Shown: piece after piece, positions 1-8,813 of the stretch
Layout: each line of letters opens with the position of its first letter
Position numbering within the stretch: position 1 is the stretch's first letter
NCBI GenBank assembly: GCA_011526105.1
Contig: WYAZ01000112.1
Span: 1 to 64,000 of the forward strand
Direction: 5' to 3'
Origin: Deltaproteobacteria bacterium
GTDB lineage: Bacteria; Myxococcota; Kuafuiibacteriia; Kuafuiibacteriales; Kuafuiibacteriaceae
DNA length: 64,000 nucleotides
Made by a program: the position numbers and the translations under genes
Notes under the pieces: generated by a model
Seen by the model: the letters and a program-made list of their open reading frames with translations, nothing else
Database searches by the model: none
Told to the model about the DNA's origin: nothing

Positions 1-171
1 ATGAATCCCATCGAAATGGTCTGGTCGGTCATGAAGGCAGAGCTGCGCAAGGTGGGTGCTCGGGCGAGCGACGACCTACGACGCGCCGCGAAGGCGGCCT
101 GGCTGCGCACGAAGAACCTCAGCATGGAGAACCTGTTCCGGAAGTGCGGCTGGCACTATCAACCCACGTGA
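1..171 (+). CDS. IS630-family transposase, C-terminal fragment (partial)
   Basis: The first frame is open from the window edge to TGA at 169-171 (56 codons). It holds the motif NPIEMVWSVMK, the usual end of the IS630/Tc1-type DDE catalytic domain, in which the Glu of NPIE is the third acidic catalytic residue. The rest of the enzyme lies outside the window, so completeness cannot be judged; the ATG at position 1 is probably internal. The end of this frame overlaps by 13 bases the end of the convergent gene at 159-917. No terminal inverted repeat was recognised just downstream, although the element end should be within a few dozen bases. Confidence 0.75.
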   Translation: MNPIEMVWSVMKAELRKVGARASDDLRRAAKAAWLRTKNLSMENLFRKCGWHYQPT

Positions 172-917
172 TCCGTGCTGTAGCTTGTGGCCCCAACGGT
201 GACCCCTGACCGGCGCAGATCCTCGACCAGGTCAACCATCGCATCGTAAATCACTACCGCTCGAGGCGTATCACGGAATCCGAGCCCCGAAGCCCCGAAG
301 AGCTCGGCTTGTAGGCGGACCGCAGCACCCTTGATCTCCTGGTCCTCACTCCTCGAATCATTCGAGTCGACGGCGACCGTGGCTCCCAAACGCGAAACGA
401 GATCGGTCATGGCGCGGTAGATGTCGGTGGACCGAAACAGTCTGTGGTCTGTCTGGTCGCCATAGAGATCTCTGAATAGGTGGAGCGCTGCCACTTTGAT
501 AGCATCCTCAGCGGCCATCGCAGGGTCCGGCAGTGTCTCGCTCGGGCGAACTCGGCTATCCAACTGCATCGCGACACTGGCTGGCGTGTGCGGCATACCA
601 GCGCCCGCGATACGCGCGTTCGACGCACCGGACACGAAGTGACGATCGCCACGGGGCTTCGACCGATAGCCGCTGAGGCCTTGTAGCTCAGGGAAGTCGA
701 TGACTCGCTTCTGGCTCACCAAATAGATCGTGTCACCCTCGGTGACATAGAGTCTGCCCGCAGAGACAAAGGCGTCGGTGCCTATCTCCTGGTCCGCGTT
801 CGCCCTCAGTTCCCCCTCCCAGCCCGGGCTCACTCTGTCCAAGCCTTCGTAGCGGTTCGCCGCCGCCGCCGCCGCCATCCGAGCCAAGACCGCACGGGCT
901 TGAGAAGTGATGATCAT
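159..917 (-). CDS. hypothetical protein, lower-GC orphan
   Basis: A 252-residue protein of unknown family. The ATG at 917 is chosen because GGAGGT stands immediately upstream (921-926); an upstream in-frame ATG at 980 lacks such a site. The N-terminus has an Ala-run (MAAAAAANRYEG), the middle contains a short beta-rich stretch (YVTEGDTIYLVSQKRV), and the C-terminal half has two related helical blocks (AALHLFRDLYGDQTDHRLFRS... and ...RLQAELFGASGLGFRDTPRA), each followed by Y-x-AM-x-DLV, so it seems to carry an internal duplication. No signal peptide or membrane segment. Base composition is visibly less GC-rich than the rest, and its last codons lie inside the neighbouring transposase remnant, which suggests acquisition together with, or truncation by, the mobile element. 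Confidence 0.6.
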   Translation of the reverse strand: MIITSQARAVLARMAAAAAANRYEGLDRVSPGWEGELRANADQEIGTDAFVSAGRLYVTEGDTIYLVSQKRVIDFPELQGLSGYRSKPRGDRHFVSGASNARIAGAGMPHTPASVAMQLDSRVRPSETLPDPAMAAEDAIKVAALHLFRDLYGDQTDHRLFRSTDIYRAMTDLVSRLGATVAVDSNDSRSEDQEIKGAAVRLQAELFGASGLGFRDTPRAVVIYDAMVDLVEDLRRSGVTVGATSYSTDHVG

Positions 918-1432
918 TCTACCTCCAACCCCATGGACCCGAGCGTAGCAGTAGACTTGCTTGAACGGCAAGCGGATCAAATCGCAGAGCCACCGTATGA
1001 TCCGGTGCGCGCGACGCCGAGGAGGTCGCGATGGTGCCGAACCGATGGAGATCCCGAGTCGAGATTAAGCGCCAGGCGCCCTAAGCATCCCCTCATTTAA
1101 GTCCGGTCGGGTGAACGTGAAAGTAAACGATCAGTCGAATCCACGCCCAGCTTCGTCAGGATTGAGACGGTGCGCAACACGACGCAGGCATCGACAATCG
1201 TGCCGTATTCAATGGCCGAGCCCCGGGCCATCGCGATCGATAGGAGATGCAAACGCGATCGCGCCCGTGTCCTCGCGTGGGATGATCTGATCTCGAATGA
1301 TCCATCCTTTTCATCTCATGAACCACTGAGATCACGACCAAACTTTCCCCTGCTTGTTTAGCGGGTCGGCCACCGTTCAGGCGGCTTCATGTTCACCGGC
1401 GACCTCTGGGTCAGCGCCAAGGACTGAGGCGC
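918..1432. other. gene-free stretch of about 515 bases
   Basis: No frame here has convincing coding character on either strand, and composition is mixed with several AT-rich patches. The part next to 917 must hold the promoter and ribosome binding site of the minus-strand gene. A short open frame ends at 1425-1427 with the peptide GGFMFTGDLWVSAKD, which reads like a protein C-terminus but follows a stop at 1359-1361, so it could at most be a degraded gene tail. Confidence 0.5.
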
Positions 1433-2992
1433 TCAAAACCTCGCGTTGATGGTGTCGGTGGCGAAGAGCACGGTTCGCCGCTCCATCTCGGGGATGAACC
1501 AGTCGACTTCGTGCGCGCTGACCCCAGACTCGAAGCGGAAGAGCGAGACTTGGACCTCGGTCGGCTCGCCCGCGAGCAGGTCGTCGAGCCCACCGGGCAC
1601 GTCCGCGAGGTCGACCTCGAAGTTCAGGCGGCGTGGTTCGAGCACGCGGACGAGCCAAAGCACGCGGTCGTTCCGTGTGATCGTCACCAAGACCATCGAG
1701 CCCCCGTCCTGGTCGATGTCGAAGCGGAGGACGCGGCCGTCCACCGAGACGCGCGGCGGGGAAGGGGTGTTGCCGAAGTCGATGCTCGGGTTCTGGGAGC
1801 GAAGCACGAGCCGCAACGCGGGCCCTGGAAACATCCGCCCGCTGGCGATGAGGAGCGCGCCGTAGACCGCGCCTTGGAGTGACCCAGTGAGCGCCGGTAC
1901 CGACACCGTGGTGGGGCCCACGTAGGGGCGCGAGGTGCCCATCTCGATGATGCCGTTGTCGTCCGGGAACGAGACGAATGGAAGATAGAGCTTGTTCGTG
2001 AAGATGTTTGGGATGGCCCCGGCGCGAATCGACAGCGTCTCTTCGCGGGGGATGTCGAGCTCGAACTCGAGTCCAGTGGGATTCTCACCCGCGGCCGGCC
2101 GGAGCGCCCGGTAGACCCCGAGGTGCGTGGGGAAGTTCGCGCGCGCGCCGCTCGGGTCGCTCTCTTGAGTGCCTCCGTCCAACCAGAAACCCAAGACGTC
2201 GCTTGGGTCGAAGACCGTCGAGACGTCCGTGAAGTCGATGGCGGTGGGCGTAGTGGGGCTCAGGGGACCGACGTACGCGCGGGCCCGGGGGATGCTTGGA
2301 TAGCCGGGCCGAGTGAGTCCGGAAGGTGGTCCGCCAGTGAAGACCTTGGTGATGGGGCGAAGATCCGCGATTCGCGCGACCGCCTTGGATGAAGTCAACG
2401 AGGTCGCGGTCAGGACCTCGAGGTTCGTGACGACCCCGCTCACCGAGGCCGAAGGGGGAAGGACAAAGGGCGGAGTCACGGTGGGGTCCAGCGTGAGGAC
2501 GGTCAGCTCGCGGCGCGTCTGGCCAAAGAGCGTGACGAAGGAGCGCCCTCGCTCGAACACGGAGACGTTGGCGAAACTTCTCAGCACTGCCCCGGTGAAC
2601 TGGACGCAGCCGGTCTCATCCGTCATGCCCTCGATGCGTTCGGGGGCATCGAGACGCACCAAGGCGCCGGGGCGCGGCGTGCCATCGTAGCTGTCGATGA
2701 CGTGCACGAGCAGCTCGCCGGAGAGTGGTCCCCCCGCTGCACCGCCGCGAAGAATGGGCGCCTCGGGCGACTGACAAGGACCGCTTCGCAAGACCTCGGT
2801 GCAGCAGTCCGGACTCTCGGCGTCCGTCATTGTCGCGGCGTCTCGGATGAAGCCAGCGTCCTCGGACACCCCGGCGTCCATGCCCAGCTCGAGTTCGCCG
2901 AGATCATCGGGGCCGGCGCTGTCGCCGCACCCGGACAGCGCGAGTGTGAGCACCAAGCCGATGAGGATGTTCTGTCTTGGAATGGGGCGCAC
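1433..2992 (-). CDS. putative lipoprotein with a carboxypeptidase-regulatory-like (CnaB-type) domain
   Basis: A 519-residue exported protein. The chosen GTG at 2992 begins one base after the xdhB stop, with GAGG four bases upstream, and gives a compact lipoprotein signal: short basic start, hydrophobic ILIGLVLTLAL, then the lipobox LSGC. An ATG at 3025 would add eleven residues overlapping xdhB. After the lipid-attached Cys comes an Asp/Glu-rich linker and Cys pairs, then a domain resembling CnaB/carboxypeptidase-regulatory folds (GELLVHVIDSYDGTPRPGA), then a long beta-rich region without recognised motif. It is last in a run with xdhA and xdhB, so probably co-transcribed with them. The function is unknown; nothing in it looks catalytic. 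Confidence 0.7.
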   Translation of the reverse strand: MRPIPRQNILIGLVLTLALSGCGDSAGPDDLGELELGMDAGVSEDAGFIRDAATMTDAESPDCCTEVLRSGPCQSPEAPILRGGAAGGPLSGELLVHVIDSYDGTPRPGALVRLDAPERIEGMTDETGCVQFTGAVLRSFANVSVFERGRSFVTLFGQTRRELTVLTLDPTVTPPFVLPPSASVSGVVTNLEVLTATSLTSSKAVARIADLRPITKVFTGGPPSGLTRPGYPSIPRARAYVGPLSPTTPTAIDFTDVSTVFDPSDVLGFWLDGGTQESDPSGARANFPTHLGVYRALRPAAGENPTGLEFELDIPREETLSIRAGAIPNIFTNKLYLPFVSFPDDNGIIEMGTSRPYVGPTTVSVPALTGSLQGAVYGALLIASGRMFPGPALRLVLRSQNPSIDFGNTPSPPRVSVDGRVLRFDIDQDGGSMVLVTITRNDRVLWLVRVLEPRRLNFEVDLADVPGGLDDLLAGEPTEVQVSLFRFESGVSAHEVDWFIPEMERRTVLFATDTINARF

Positions 2993-2993
2993 G

Positions 2994-5309
2994 TTACCTC
3001 GGCTCTCGCCGCGACTCGATGGCACGCAGTACGGCTTCTGGAGTGGCGGGGATCTCTAGGCTCAGCTCTGCCGCGCCCGAACCATACGCGAGGATGGCCT
3101 GCCTCAGCGCGGTGATGACACCGATGGCGAGCATGAACGGCGGCTCTCCAACCGCCTTGCTCCCGTGAACCACGTCGGGCTGCGGGGCTCTCTCGAGGAG
3201 GTGCACGAAAAAGTCGGGGGGGGCCTCGCCCAGGGCGGGGATCTTGTAAGTGTCCGGCGAGTGCGTGCGCAGCTCACCCGACTCGGCGACGACGAGCTCT
3301 TCAGAGGTGAGCCATCCGAGCCCCTGAATGAAGCCGCCCTCGATCTGACCGCGGTCGACGCTGGGCACGAGTGAGTCGCCGACGTCGTGGAGGACGTCGA
3401 CGCGACGCAGACGGTGCTCGCCGGTGAACCCGTTGACCTCGACCTCGATGACCGCCCCTCCGTACGCGAAGTAGTGAAACGGATGTCCTCGGCCTTGTGC
3501 CTCGTCGTAGTGGATGTTCGGCGTCCTGTAGTAGCCAGTGGCGGACAGCGATACTTGATCGCGGTGGGCGCGCACGGTGAGCGCCGAGAAGTCGACGGTC
3601 ATCTTCGAGGCGGGGTGCCGCACCTGTCCGTCCTCGAAGATGACGCCCGCGCGCTCGGTCTCGGGGATCTCGAGCAGCCCGCAGGCCACTTCTTTGAGAC
3701 GTTCGCGGAGCGTGACACAAGCCTGCCGTACCGCTTGACCGTTGAGATCGGCGCCGCTCGACGCTGCGGTCGCGGAGGTGTTCGGGATCTTGTCGGTGGC
3801 GGTGGTCATCAAGCGAATCCGCGAAAGCGGCAGCCCGAGCTCGTGGGCGGCGATGACCCGCATCTTCGTGTGAAGGCCCTGACCCATCTCGGTGCCGCCA
3901 TGATTCACCTGCACCGAACCGTCGATGAAGATGTTCACCAGCGCGCCGGCCTGATTGAGCATGGCGTTGGTGAAGGAGATGCCGAACTTGACCGGCTGAA
4001 ACGCGAGGCCGCGCTTCTTCCAGCGGTGGCTCTGGTTGTGGGCCGCAATACTCGCTTGGCGCGCACGGTATTCGGCGCTCTCGAGCAGCTCCGAGTGGAT
4101 GCGCGCCAGCCGGTTCTCGGTCACCTCCTGGCCGTAGGGGGTGAGGTTTCTCGGCGCTGGACCGTAGAAGTTTCGCTCGCGGATCTCCGCCGAGTCGAGC
4201 CCCAGACGTTCGGCCGCTAGGTTCAAGACGTGTTCGACCACAAACATGCCCTGGGGCCCGCCGAAGCCTCGAAAGGCGGTGTTCGAGGGCTGGTGCGTGC
4301 GCACGACTCGCCCCGAGAACCGGAGGTTCGGGATGAAGTAGGCGTTGTCGAGATGAAAGAGGGCGCGGTCGAGCACGGGCTTCGAGAGGTCGGCCGAGAA
4401 GCCACCGTCGGAGTAGGTCTCGACCTCCAGCGCGGTGATGCGTCCGTCCGCCTCGAACCCGGCTCGAAAGCGCGACCAGAACGGATGGCGCTTGCCGGTG
4501 CAGATCATGTCTTGGTCGCGATTGAGCCAGACCTTCACCGGCCTTCGGGTGTGGTGGGCGCCCAGCGCCGCCAGCGCGGCAAAGTTCGCGGCCTGCGTCT
4601 CTTTGCCACCGAAACCGCCGCCCATGCGCGGGCACTCCACCACGACCGCGGACGAAGACAGGCCGAGCACCTCGGCCACCTTGGCTTGAACCTCTGAAGG
4701 ATGCTGGGTCGAGGACTGAACCAGAAAGCTTCGATCTTCGAGCGGGGTCACCAAAGACGCGTGGGTCTCGAGATAGAAGTGGTCCTGTCCGCCGGTCTCG
4801 ACCGTGCCCTCGAGTCGCAGCTTCGCGCCGGCGAAGGCGGTCTCGAGATGGCCGCGCTCGATGACATGCTCGTTCGACAGAAAGCTCCCCGCCGCACGGG
4901 CGGCTTCGATGCTCAAAATGGCAGGAAGCGGCTCGATGTCGATCTCGATGCGCGCGAGGCCGGCGCGGCACAGCTCGAGGCTCTCCGCCACGACCAGCGC
5001 GATGCTCTGACCGATGCAGTGGACTTCAGAAGAGGCGAGCAGCTCTTCGTCGCGGGCGAAGGGTGAGATGTCGTTGTGGCCAGGGATGTCTTCGGCGGTC
5101 AGGACCGCGTGCACGCCGGGCAGCACGCGCGCGCGCCTCACGTCGAGGCGCCGAATGAAACCGTGGGCCACGTTCGATGTCAGCGCTTGCGCGACGAGCA
5201 TGCCTCGCGGGGGCGGGAGGTCGTCGACGTAGCGCGCCTCTCCGGAGACGTGCAGGTGCCCGCTCTCATGAGGGAGCGACGTGCCGAGCGCGCTCGCTTT
5301 AGGGCTCAT
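2994..5309 (-). CDS. xdhB: xanthine dehydrogenase, molybdopterin-binding large subunit
   Basis: A 771-residue molybdenum hydroxylase subunit of the XdhB type (usual length about 770-780). With XdhA it would oxidise hypoxanthine and xanthine to urate. Visible landmarks: MGGGFGGKE (229-237), DRALFHLDN (from 314), TAFRGFGGPQG (344-354), ISFTNAM (444-450), GGTEMGQGLH (471-480) and KAVGEPP (718-724). By known correspondence with bovine xanthine oxidase, the purine-binding residues Glu802, Arg880, Phe914, Phe1009/Thr1010 and the catalytic Glu1261 match E237, R315, F349, F446/T447 and E722, so true purine specificity is likely rather than an aldehyde or CO dehydrogenase. The ATG at 5309 overlaps the xdhA stop as ATGA, which shows translational coupling. 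No xdhC maturation gene is seen nearby. Confidence 0.95.
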   Translation of the reverse strand: MSPKASALGTSLPHESGHLHVSGEARYVDDLPPPRGMLVAQALTSNVAHGFIRRLDVRRARVLPGVHAVLTAEDIPGHNDISPFARDEELLASSEVHCIGQSIALVVAESLELCRAGLARIEIDIEPLPAILSIEAARAAGSFLSNEHVIERGHLETAFAGAKLRLEGTVETGGQDHFYLETHASLVTPLEDRSFLVQSSTQHPSEVQAKVAEVLGLSSSAVVVECPRMGGGFGGKETQAANFAALAALGAHHTRRPVKVWLNRDQDMICTGKRHPFWSRFRAGFEADGRITALEVETYSDGGFSADLSKPVLDRALFHLDNAYFIPNLRFSGRVVRTHQPSNTAFRGFGGPQGMFVVEHVLNLAAERLGLDSAEIRERNFYGPAPRNLTPYGQEVTENRLARIHSELLESAEYRARQASIAAHNQSHRWKKRGLAFQPVKFGISFTNAMLNQAGALVNIFIDGSVQVNHGGTEMGQGLHTKMRVIAAHELGLPLSRIRLMTTATDKIPNTSATAASSGADLNGQAVRQACVTLRERLKEVACGLLEIPETERAGVIFEDGQVRHPASKMTVDFSALTVRAHRDQVSLSATGYYRTPNIHYDEAQGRGHPFHYFAYGGAVIEVEVNGFTGEHRLRRVDVLHDVGDSLVPSVDRGQIEGGFIQGLGWLTSEELVVAESGELRTHSPDTYKIPALGEAPPDFFVHLLERAPQPDVVHGSKAVGEPPFMLAIGVITALRQAILAYGSGAAELSLEIPATPEAVLRAIESRREPR

Positions 5310-6769
5310 CGCGAGGCCTCGGGGTCGACGGTGCCGGTGGGGCGGTAGGCGTGCTCGGGGCTGGGCTCGGACTCGGTCTCGAGCAAGAAGCCGAGCACGA
5401 GGCGCTTGGCGATGGTCATTCGGTACCAGGCGGAGCCGCGGTGATCGTCGATGGGTTTGTAGTCTTGTTCGAGCGCGGGCAGCGCCTTCTCGAGGCTCGC
5501 TTCGGTCCAAGGCTGGCCTGTGACCGCGGCTTCGAGCCTCGATGCGCGCGCGGGCGTGGCCGCGAGGCCGCCGAAGGCGAAACGCGCGCGCTTCACCTTG
5601 CCATGTTCGAGCTCCACCCGCAGACCGGCCGACACCGCGCTGATGTCGAGCTCCTGACGCTTGCTGACCTTGTAGGCGGAAAGCCTGTGCTCGGCGTGGG
5701 CGGTGAGGATGGGGATGCGCACCGCGCTCATGATCTCCTTCTTTCGAAGCGCGGTCTTTCGGTAGCTGAGGAAGAACTCGGCGCTGGGCACGATGCGCTC
5801 ACCGGCGCGTGAGCGGAGCACAAACTCCGCGTCGAGCATGAGCAGGACCGGGGCGAGATCTCCGATGGGTGATGCGGTGCAGAGGTTGCCGCCGATGGTC
5901 GCCCGGTTCTTGATCTGCCGAGCAGCAAAAAAACGAAGCATGCGAGCCAGGGCCGGCGCGTATTTGGGGGCCGGCCGTTCGAGCCGCGACAAGGTGACGC
6001 CCGCGCCGACCACCCAGGTGTCGCCTTCCACGCGGTGTTCTGAGAGGGCTTCTATCGCCTCGAGCGAGAGGAGCTTCTTGGGCCGAACGAAGCGCTTGGT
6101 GATCTCGAGCGAGAGATCCGTGCCCCCCGCTACAAGTCGGACGTCCGGGTGTGTATCGAGATGATCAAAGAGCGCATCGAAGCTCTCCGGCGCCAGATAC
6201 AGCTCCCCTTCGCTTTCGTAGTGAACCGACCTCTCACTCGACTCGGCTTGCCGCAGGTCCTCCAAAAAACGGTCGTTCGGACACCGCCCGGCCAGGCTCC
6301 GGGCGCTCTCGCGAATGGGCCGATAGCCGGTGCAGCGGCAGAGATTCCCGCAAAGTTGGTCGTCGACCTTCCACTCCGCGTCGAGATCCTTTCGGTAGCA
6401 GGCCTCGAACAAGGACATGACCACACCGGGGGTACAGTAGCCGCACTGAGAGCCGAAAGCCTCGATGAGCTTTTGCTGGACCGGGTGGAGCTGGTCGCCG
6501 GTCTTCAGACCCTCCACGGTGACGATGGTCTGGCCCTGCATCATGGGTAGGAGCACCAAGCAGGCGTTGATGGCACGATAGGTGGGACCGTCCTCGCCGT
6601 GCGGGTCGAGGACCGCCACCGTACACGCCCCGCAATCGCCTTCGGCGCAGCCTTCCTTGGTGCCCGTGAGCTGGAGGTGCTGACGCAGATACTGAAGCAG
6701 CGTGGTCGTGGGCGCGACGTTGCGCTCTTTGACCTCGTGGCCGTTGAGAATGAAGGAGAGCTCCTTCAT
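5306..6769 (-). CDS. xdhA: xanthine dehydrogenase, FeS/FAD small subunit
   Basis: A 487-residue subunit that passes electrons from the molybdenum centre to NAD. It starts with a plant-ferredoxin-type 2Fe-2S domain (GCAEGDCGAC, with C41, C46, C49 and C70), then the helical second 2Fe-2S domain (CGYC at 109-112 and CRC at 144-146), then the FAD domain with AGGTDLSLEITK and TIGGNLCTASPIGD. The order and length fit bacterial XdhA, where FeS and FAD domains are fused. The start MKELSFILNGHEV matches family starts, but no strong Shine-Dalgarno site is present; in-frame ATG at 6787 and GTG at 6805 (three bases after the upstream stop) are alternatives. It is tightly followed by xdhB and closely preceded by a PEGA protein. 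Confidence 0.95.
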   Translation of the reverse strand: MKELSFILNGHEVKERNVAPTTTLLQYLRQHLQLTGTKEGCAEGDCGACTVAVLDPHGEDGPTYRAINACLVLLPMMQGQTIVTVEGLKTGDQLHPVQQKLIEAFGSQCGYCTPGVVMSLFEACYRKDLDAEWKVDDQLCGNLCRCTGYRPIRESARSLAGRCPNDRFLEDLRQAESSERSVHYESEGELYLAPESFDALFDHLDTHPDVRLVAGGTDLSLEITKRFVRPKKLLSLEAIEALSEHRVEGDTWVVGAGVTLSRLERPAPKYAPALARMLRFFAARQIKNRATIGGNLCTASPIGDLAPVLLMLDAEFVLRSRAGERIVPSAEFFLSYRKTALRKKEIMSAVRIPILTAHAEHRLSAYKVSKRQELDISAVSAGLRVELEHGKVKRARFAFGGLAATPARASRLEAAVTGQPWTEASLEKALPALEQDYKPIDDHRGSAWYRMTIAKRLVLGFLLETESEPSPEHAYRPTGTVDPEASR

Positions 6770-6808
6770 GGCGGCTGTGTACCCCATTCCATCAATGCTG
6801 ACCACCCG

Positions 6809-8011
6809 CTACTTCGCGGCTCGAAGGGTCACCTTGACGTACGCGATCCCGTTCTTGTCGCGCGGGACTTCCGTCGCTGTGCCCTCGTAACGCTGACGGA
6901 CGGCTTCGATCCGACGGGGTACGCGCGAGTCTCGATGCAGATAGCCGTGCCATGGATCTTGTCCGTCGCGCAGCACGACGAGAAAGTACTCCGCGTTCGT
7001 ATACGGACTCGGGGCCAATAGCGGGGTGCGTCCGATCTCCACGTTGTTGACCTCGACCCGTGCGCCCGGCGGATCACTCTCGATTCGAATGAGAGGATCG
7101 GCGGCATGTTCCTTGTCACCGGAACGAACCGCGGCCCGGGACGCATAGACGTCTGCGGCCTCCCTCTTCATCGCCTCACTCGCGCCGTCCATGGAGCCGC
7201 CACCAAAGCTGACCCAGAGGAAGGCGATGGTGATGCCGCCCCCAATGGCGATGGGCAGGATCTTCGCCGTGCGTTTCGCGGTCTCGACGTGTTCGTGGAT
7301 CCGAAGATCCCCGGTCTCGGAGAGCCGCATCAGTCCGGGAGGTAGGCTGGCGCGACCGGCGTTGGGCGCCCGGCCCGATCGGTCGGTCGGTGGGGGCTTC
7401 GAGGGTCGCGGCCCCGGTGGAGCACTCTTGCTGCTCCGGGCCGGCGGCGGGTCGGAGCTACGCGCCACGTCTTCCTCGGCGAGTGGAGCGAGGGACGCCC
7501 GGTTCATGACTTGGAGGCTGCGCGCGGAGGGGGCCTGGCGTTCGATCGCTGGAGCTCGCCAAGCAGGACGGGCGTCTGGAGGGAGCGACGGACGTCCGGG
7601 TGGCTCCGCGCGGCTCGGGGGAGGGTTGATGGCCGGCATCTCGGGCCGAAGTGTCGTGGGGCCTCGAGGATCGACCGTTCGAGGATCGACGCCGTCGGGC
7701 GATAGCACCTCGGCCAGCTCGGAGGCACCCTCGGGCTCGTCGGTGGGAACGGTGGCGCTATCGAACTCGTCCTCACCTTCGCCCGTGGGGCTCAGGGCCT
7801 GCATCTCGTGCTCCACGGTGTGGTCGTCGAAGCTGAGCGAAGGGTCGGGAGCCCGGAGCGCTTCCTCCACCGACATCATGGGAACTTCGACCTCCTCCTC
7901 TTCCGGCGGTTCGAGGGGCTCCTCCTCGTGAGTGTCGTCGAGCTCGGGGGGGCGGAAGTCGAATCGAGTGGGTTTGTCGTCCGCGAACTCGGCGGCTTCC
8001 TTGGCGTCCAT
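6809..8011 (-). CDS. single-pass membrane protein with C-terminal PEGA domain
   Basis: A 400-residue protein. The first 240 residues are disordered: very acidic (EEEPLEPPEEEEVEVP), then Pro/Ser/Arg-rich. One membrane segment lies near 249-269 (ILPIAIGGGITIAFLWVSF), followed by an outside part holding a PEGA domain near 306-365 (IESDPPGARVEVNNVEIGRT), a beta fold common in myxobacterial surface proteins and kinase tails. The likely topology is a cytoplasmic acidic tail and a periplasmic PEGA. The start is set at the ATG for MDAKEAAEF; upstream codons in the same frame read as non-coding and enter the divergent promoter region. It ends about 40 bases before xdhA and probably leads that operon. 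A role in anchoring or sensing is inference only. Confidence 0.75.
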   Translation of the reverse strand: MDAKEAAEFADDKPTRFDFRPPELDDTHEEEPLEPPEEEEVEVPMMSVEEALRAPDPSLSFDDHTVEHEMQALSPTGEGEDEFDSATVPTDEPEGASELAEVLSPDGVDPRTVDPRGPTTLRPEMPAINPPPSRAEPPGRPSLPPDARPAWRAPAIERQAPSARSLQVMNRASLAPLAEEDVARSSDPPPARSSKSAPPGPRPSKPPPTDRSGRAPNAGRASLPPGLMRLSETGDLRIHEHVETAKRTAKILPIAIGGGITIAFLWVSFGGGSMDGASEAMKREAADVYASRAAVRSGDKEHAADPLIRIESDPPGARVEVNNVEIGRTPLLAPSPYTNAEYFLVVLRDGQDPWHGYLHRDSRVPRRIEAVRQRYEGTATEVPRDKNGIAYVKVTLRAAK

Positions 8012-8173
8012 GCCCGAGTCTTCGTGTTCCCAGACGCCCACCCCGCCCCAGGTTCTTCGACTCCTCTCGGGCTCGCAACGGGGCGGGGCCAAAAACGGCC
8101 TCGGGCGGGTGTAGGCAAAAAACGACCTCGCGAGGAAGAGATCCCGGTCGGCGACGTAAGAGGAGGGGCCTCG
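8012..8173. promoter_or_regulatory. divergent promoter region with a 17-bp direct repeat
   Basis: This 162-base gap lies between the start of the PEGA/xdh run (minus) and the gene at 8174 (plus). It holds two near-identical 17-base blocks in the same orientation, 8087-8103 and 8114-8130 (GGCCAAAAACGGCCTCG and GGCAAAAAACGACCTCG, 15 of 17 matching), with starts 27 bases apart. Such spacing is compatible with a tandem binding site for one regulator. AGGAGG at 8161-8166 is the ribosome binding site of the plus-strand gene. Confidence 0.35.
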
Positions 8174-8782
8174 ATGACGATTCAGTCTTTTTCTGACGGG
8201 TCCCTGCTGTTTCGCCTGCCCGGGCGCATCGTCTGGTTTGACCGCAGCCACCGGAGCATCGAGGTGCAGGATACCTCGTTGCCGGCCGATAAGGCGGACA
8301 CCGCCTTCGGCCGTCCCTTTCACCTGGCGATTCGATTGCACCTCAAGTCCGAGGTTGGGGGTCGCTTGGCGCTTTCCCTAGAGCTCGAAGACGACTGGAT
8401 CGAGCTGGGTCGCTTCCTCGAGACCGAGGCCGCCTTTCAGATCGCGTGGAGCGTGGCCGGCCTCCTCGACGTGGGGATCGAAGTCGACCGGCGCGCGACC
8501 GCGGGCCAGAAGACCTTCTTGCCCCCACCGGTCGAAGAAGACGACGATCCCACCGAGGTCATGGAGTACCCGCCTGCGCATCCGGGGTCGCGAGAGGAAG
8601 CCGAGGACTGGGACTCGGGGGCAGAGCTCACCGAGTTCTATCGCCGCAGCGACCCGCCGCCACCGGGTCCACCTTCGGTTCCGCCGGCTCGCTGGACACG
8701 CAGCCCCAAGAGCACCGGGCGTCTGCCCGTTCGTGTTCGGCGCGCGCCCCGGCCTCACCGCGGCGTGCGCGAGGGCGACTGA
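8174..8782 (+). CDS. hypothetical protein, acidic with basic Pro-rich tail
   Basis: A 202-residue protein of no recognised family. The start is firm: ATG at 8174 follows AGGAGG with seven bases between. The first 115 residues form a compact-looking domain (MTIQSFSDGSLLFRLPGR, then alternating strands and a helix around FLETEAAFQIAWSVAGLL) that suggests a small alpha/beta fold somewhat like PilZ-sized domains, though no PilZ RxxxR/DxSxxG motif is present. The rest is disordered: an acidic patch (EEDDDPTEVMEY) followed by a Pro/Arg-rich end. It is divergent from the PEGA/xdh operon and converges with the kinase gene 31 bases away. Confidence 0.6.
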   Translation: MTIQSFSDGSLLFRLPGRIVWFDRSHRSIEVQDTSLPADKADTAFGRPFHLAIRLHLKSEVGGRLALSLELEDDWIELGRFLETEAAFQIAWSVAGLLDVGIEVDRRATAGQKTFLPPPVEEDDDPTEVMEYPPAHPGSREEAEDWDSGAELTEFYRRSDPPPPGPPSVPPARWTRSPKSTGRLPVRVRRAPRPHRGVREGD

Positions 8783-8813
8783 GCGGTCGAGCTCGAGAGT
8801 TCTACCGTTCGAG

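Noticed and set aside
1359-1427. Peptide tail GGFMFTGDLWVSAKD ending in a stop
   Set aside because: The frame is closed by a stop at 1359-1361, so it is only about 20 codons and has no start or family match.
5307-5510. N-terminal extension of XdhB upstream of 5309
   Set aside because: The added residues are Arg-rich antisense-like sequence lying inside xdhA, and the ATGA overlap plus family length support the shorter form.
8091-8122. A-runs near 8091 and 8117 as intrinsic terminator tails
   Set aside because: They belong to a direct repeat in a divergent promoter region and no stable stem precedes them in the right orientation.
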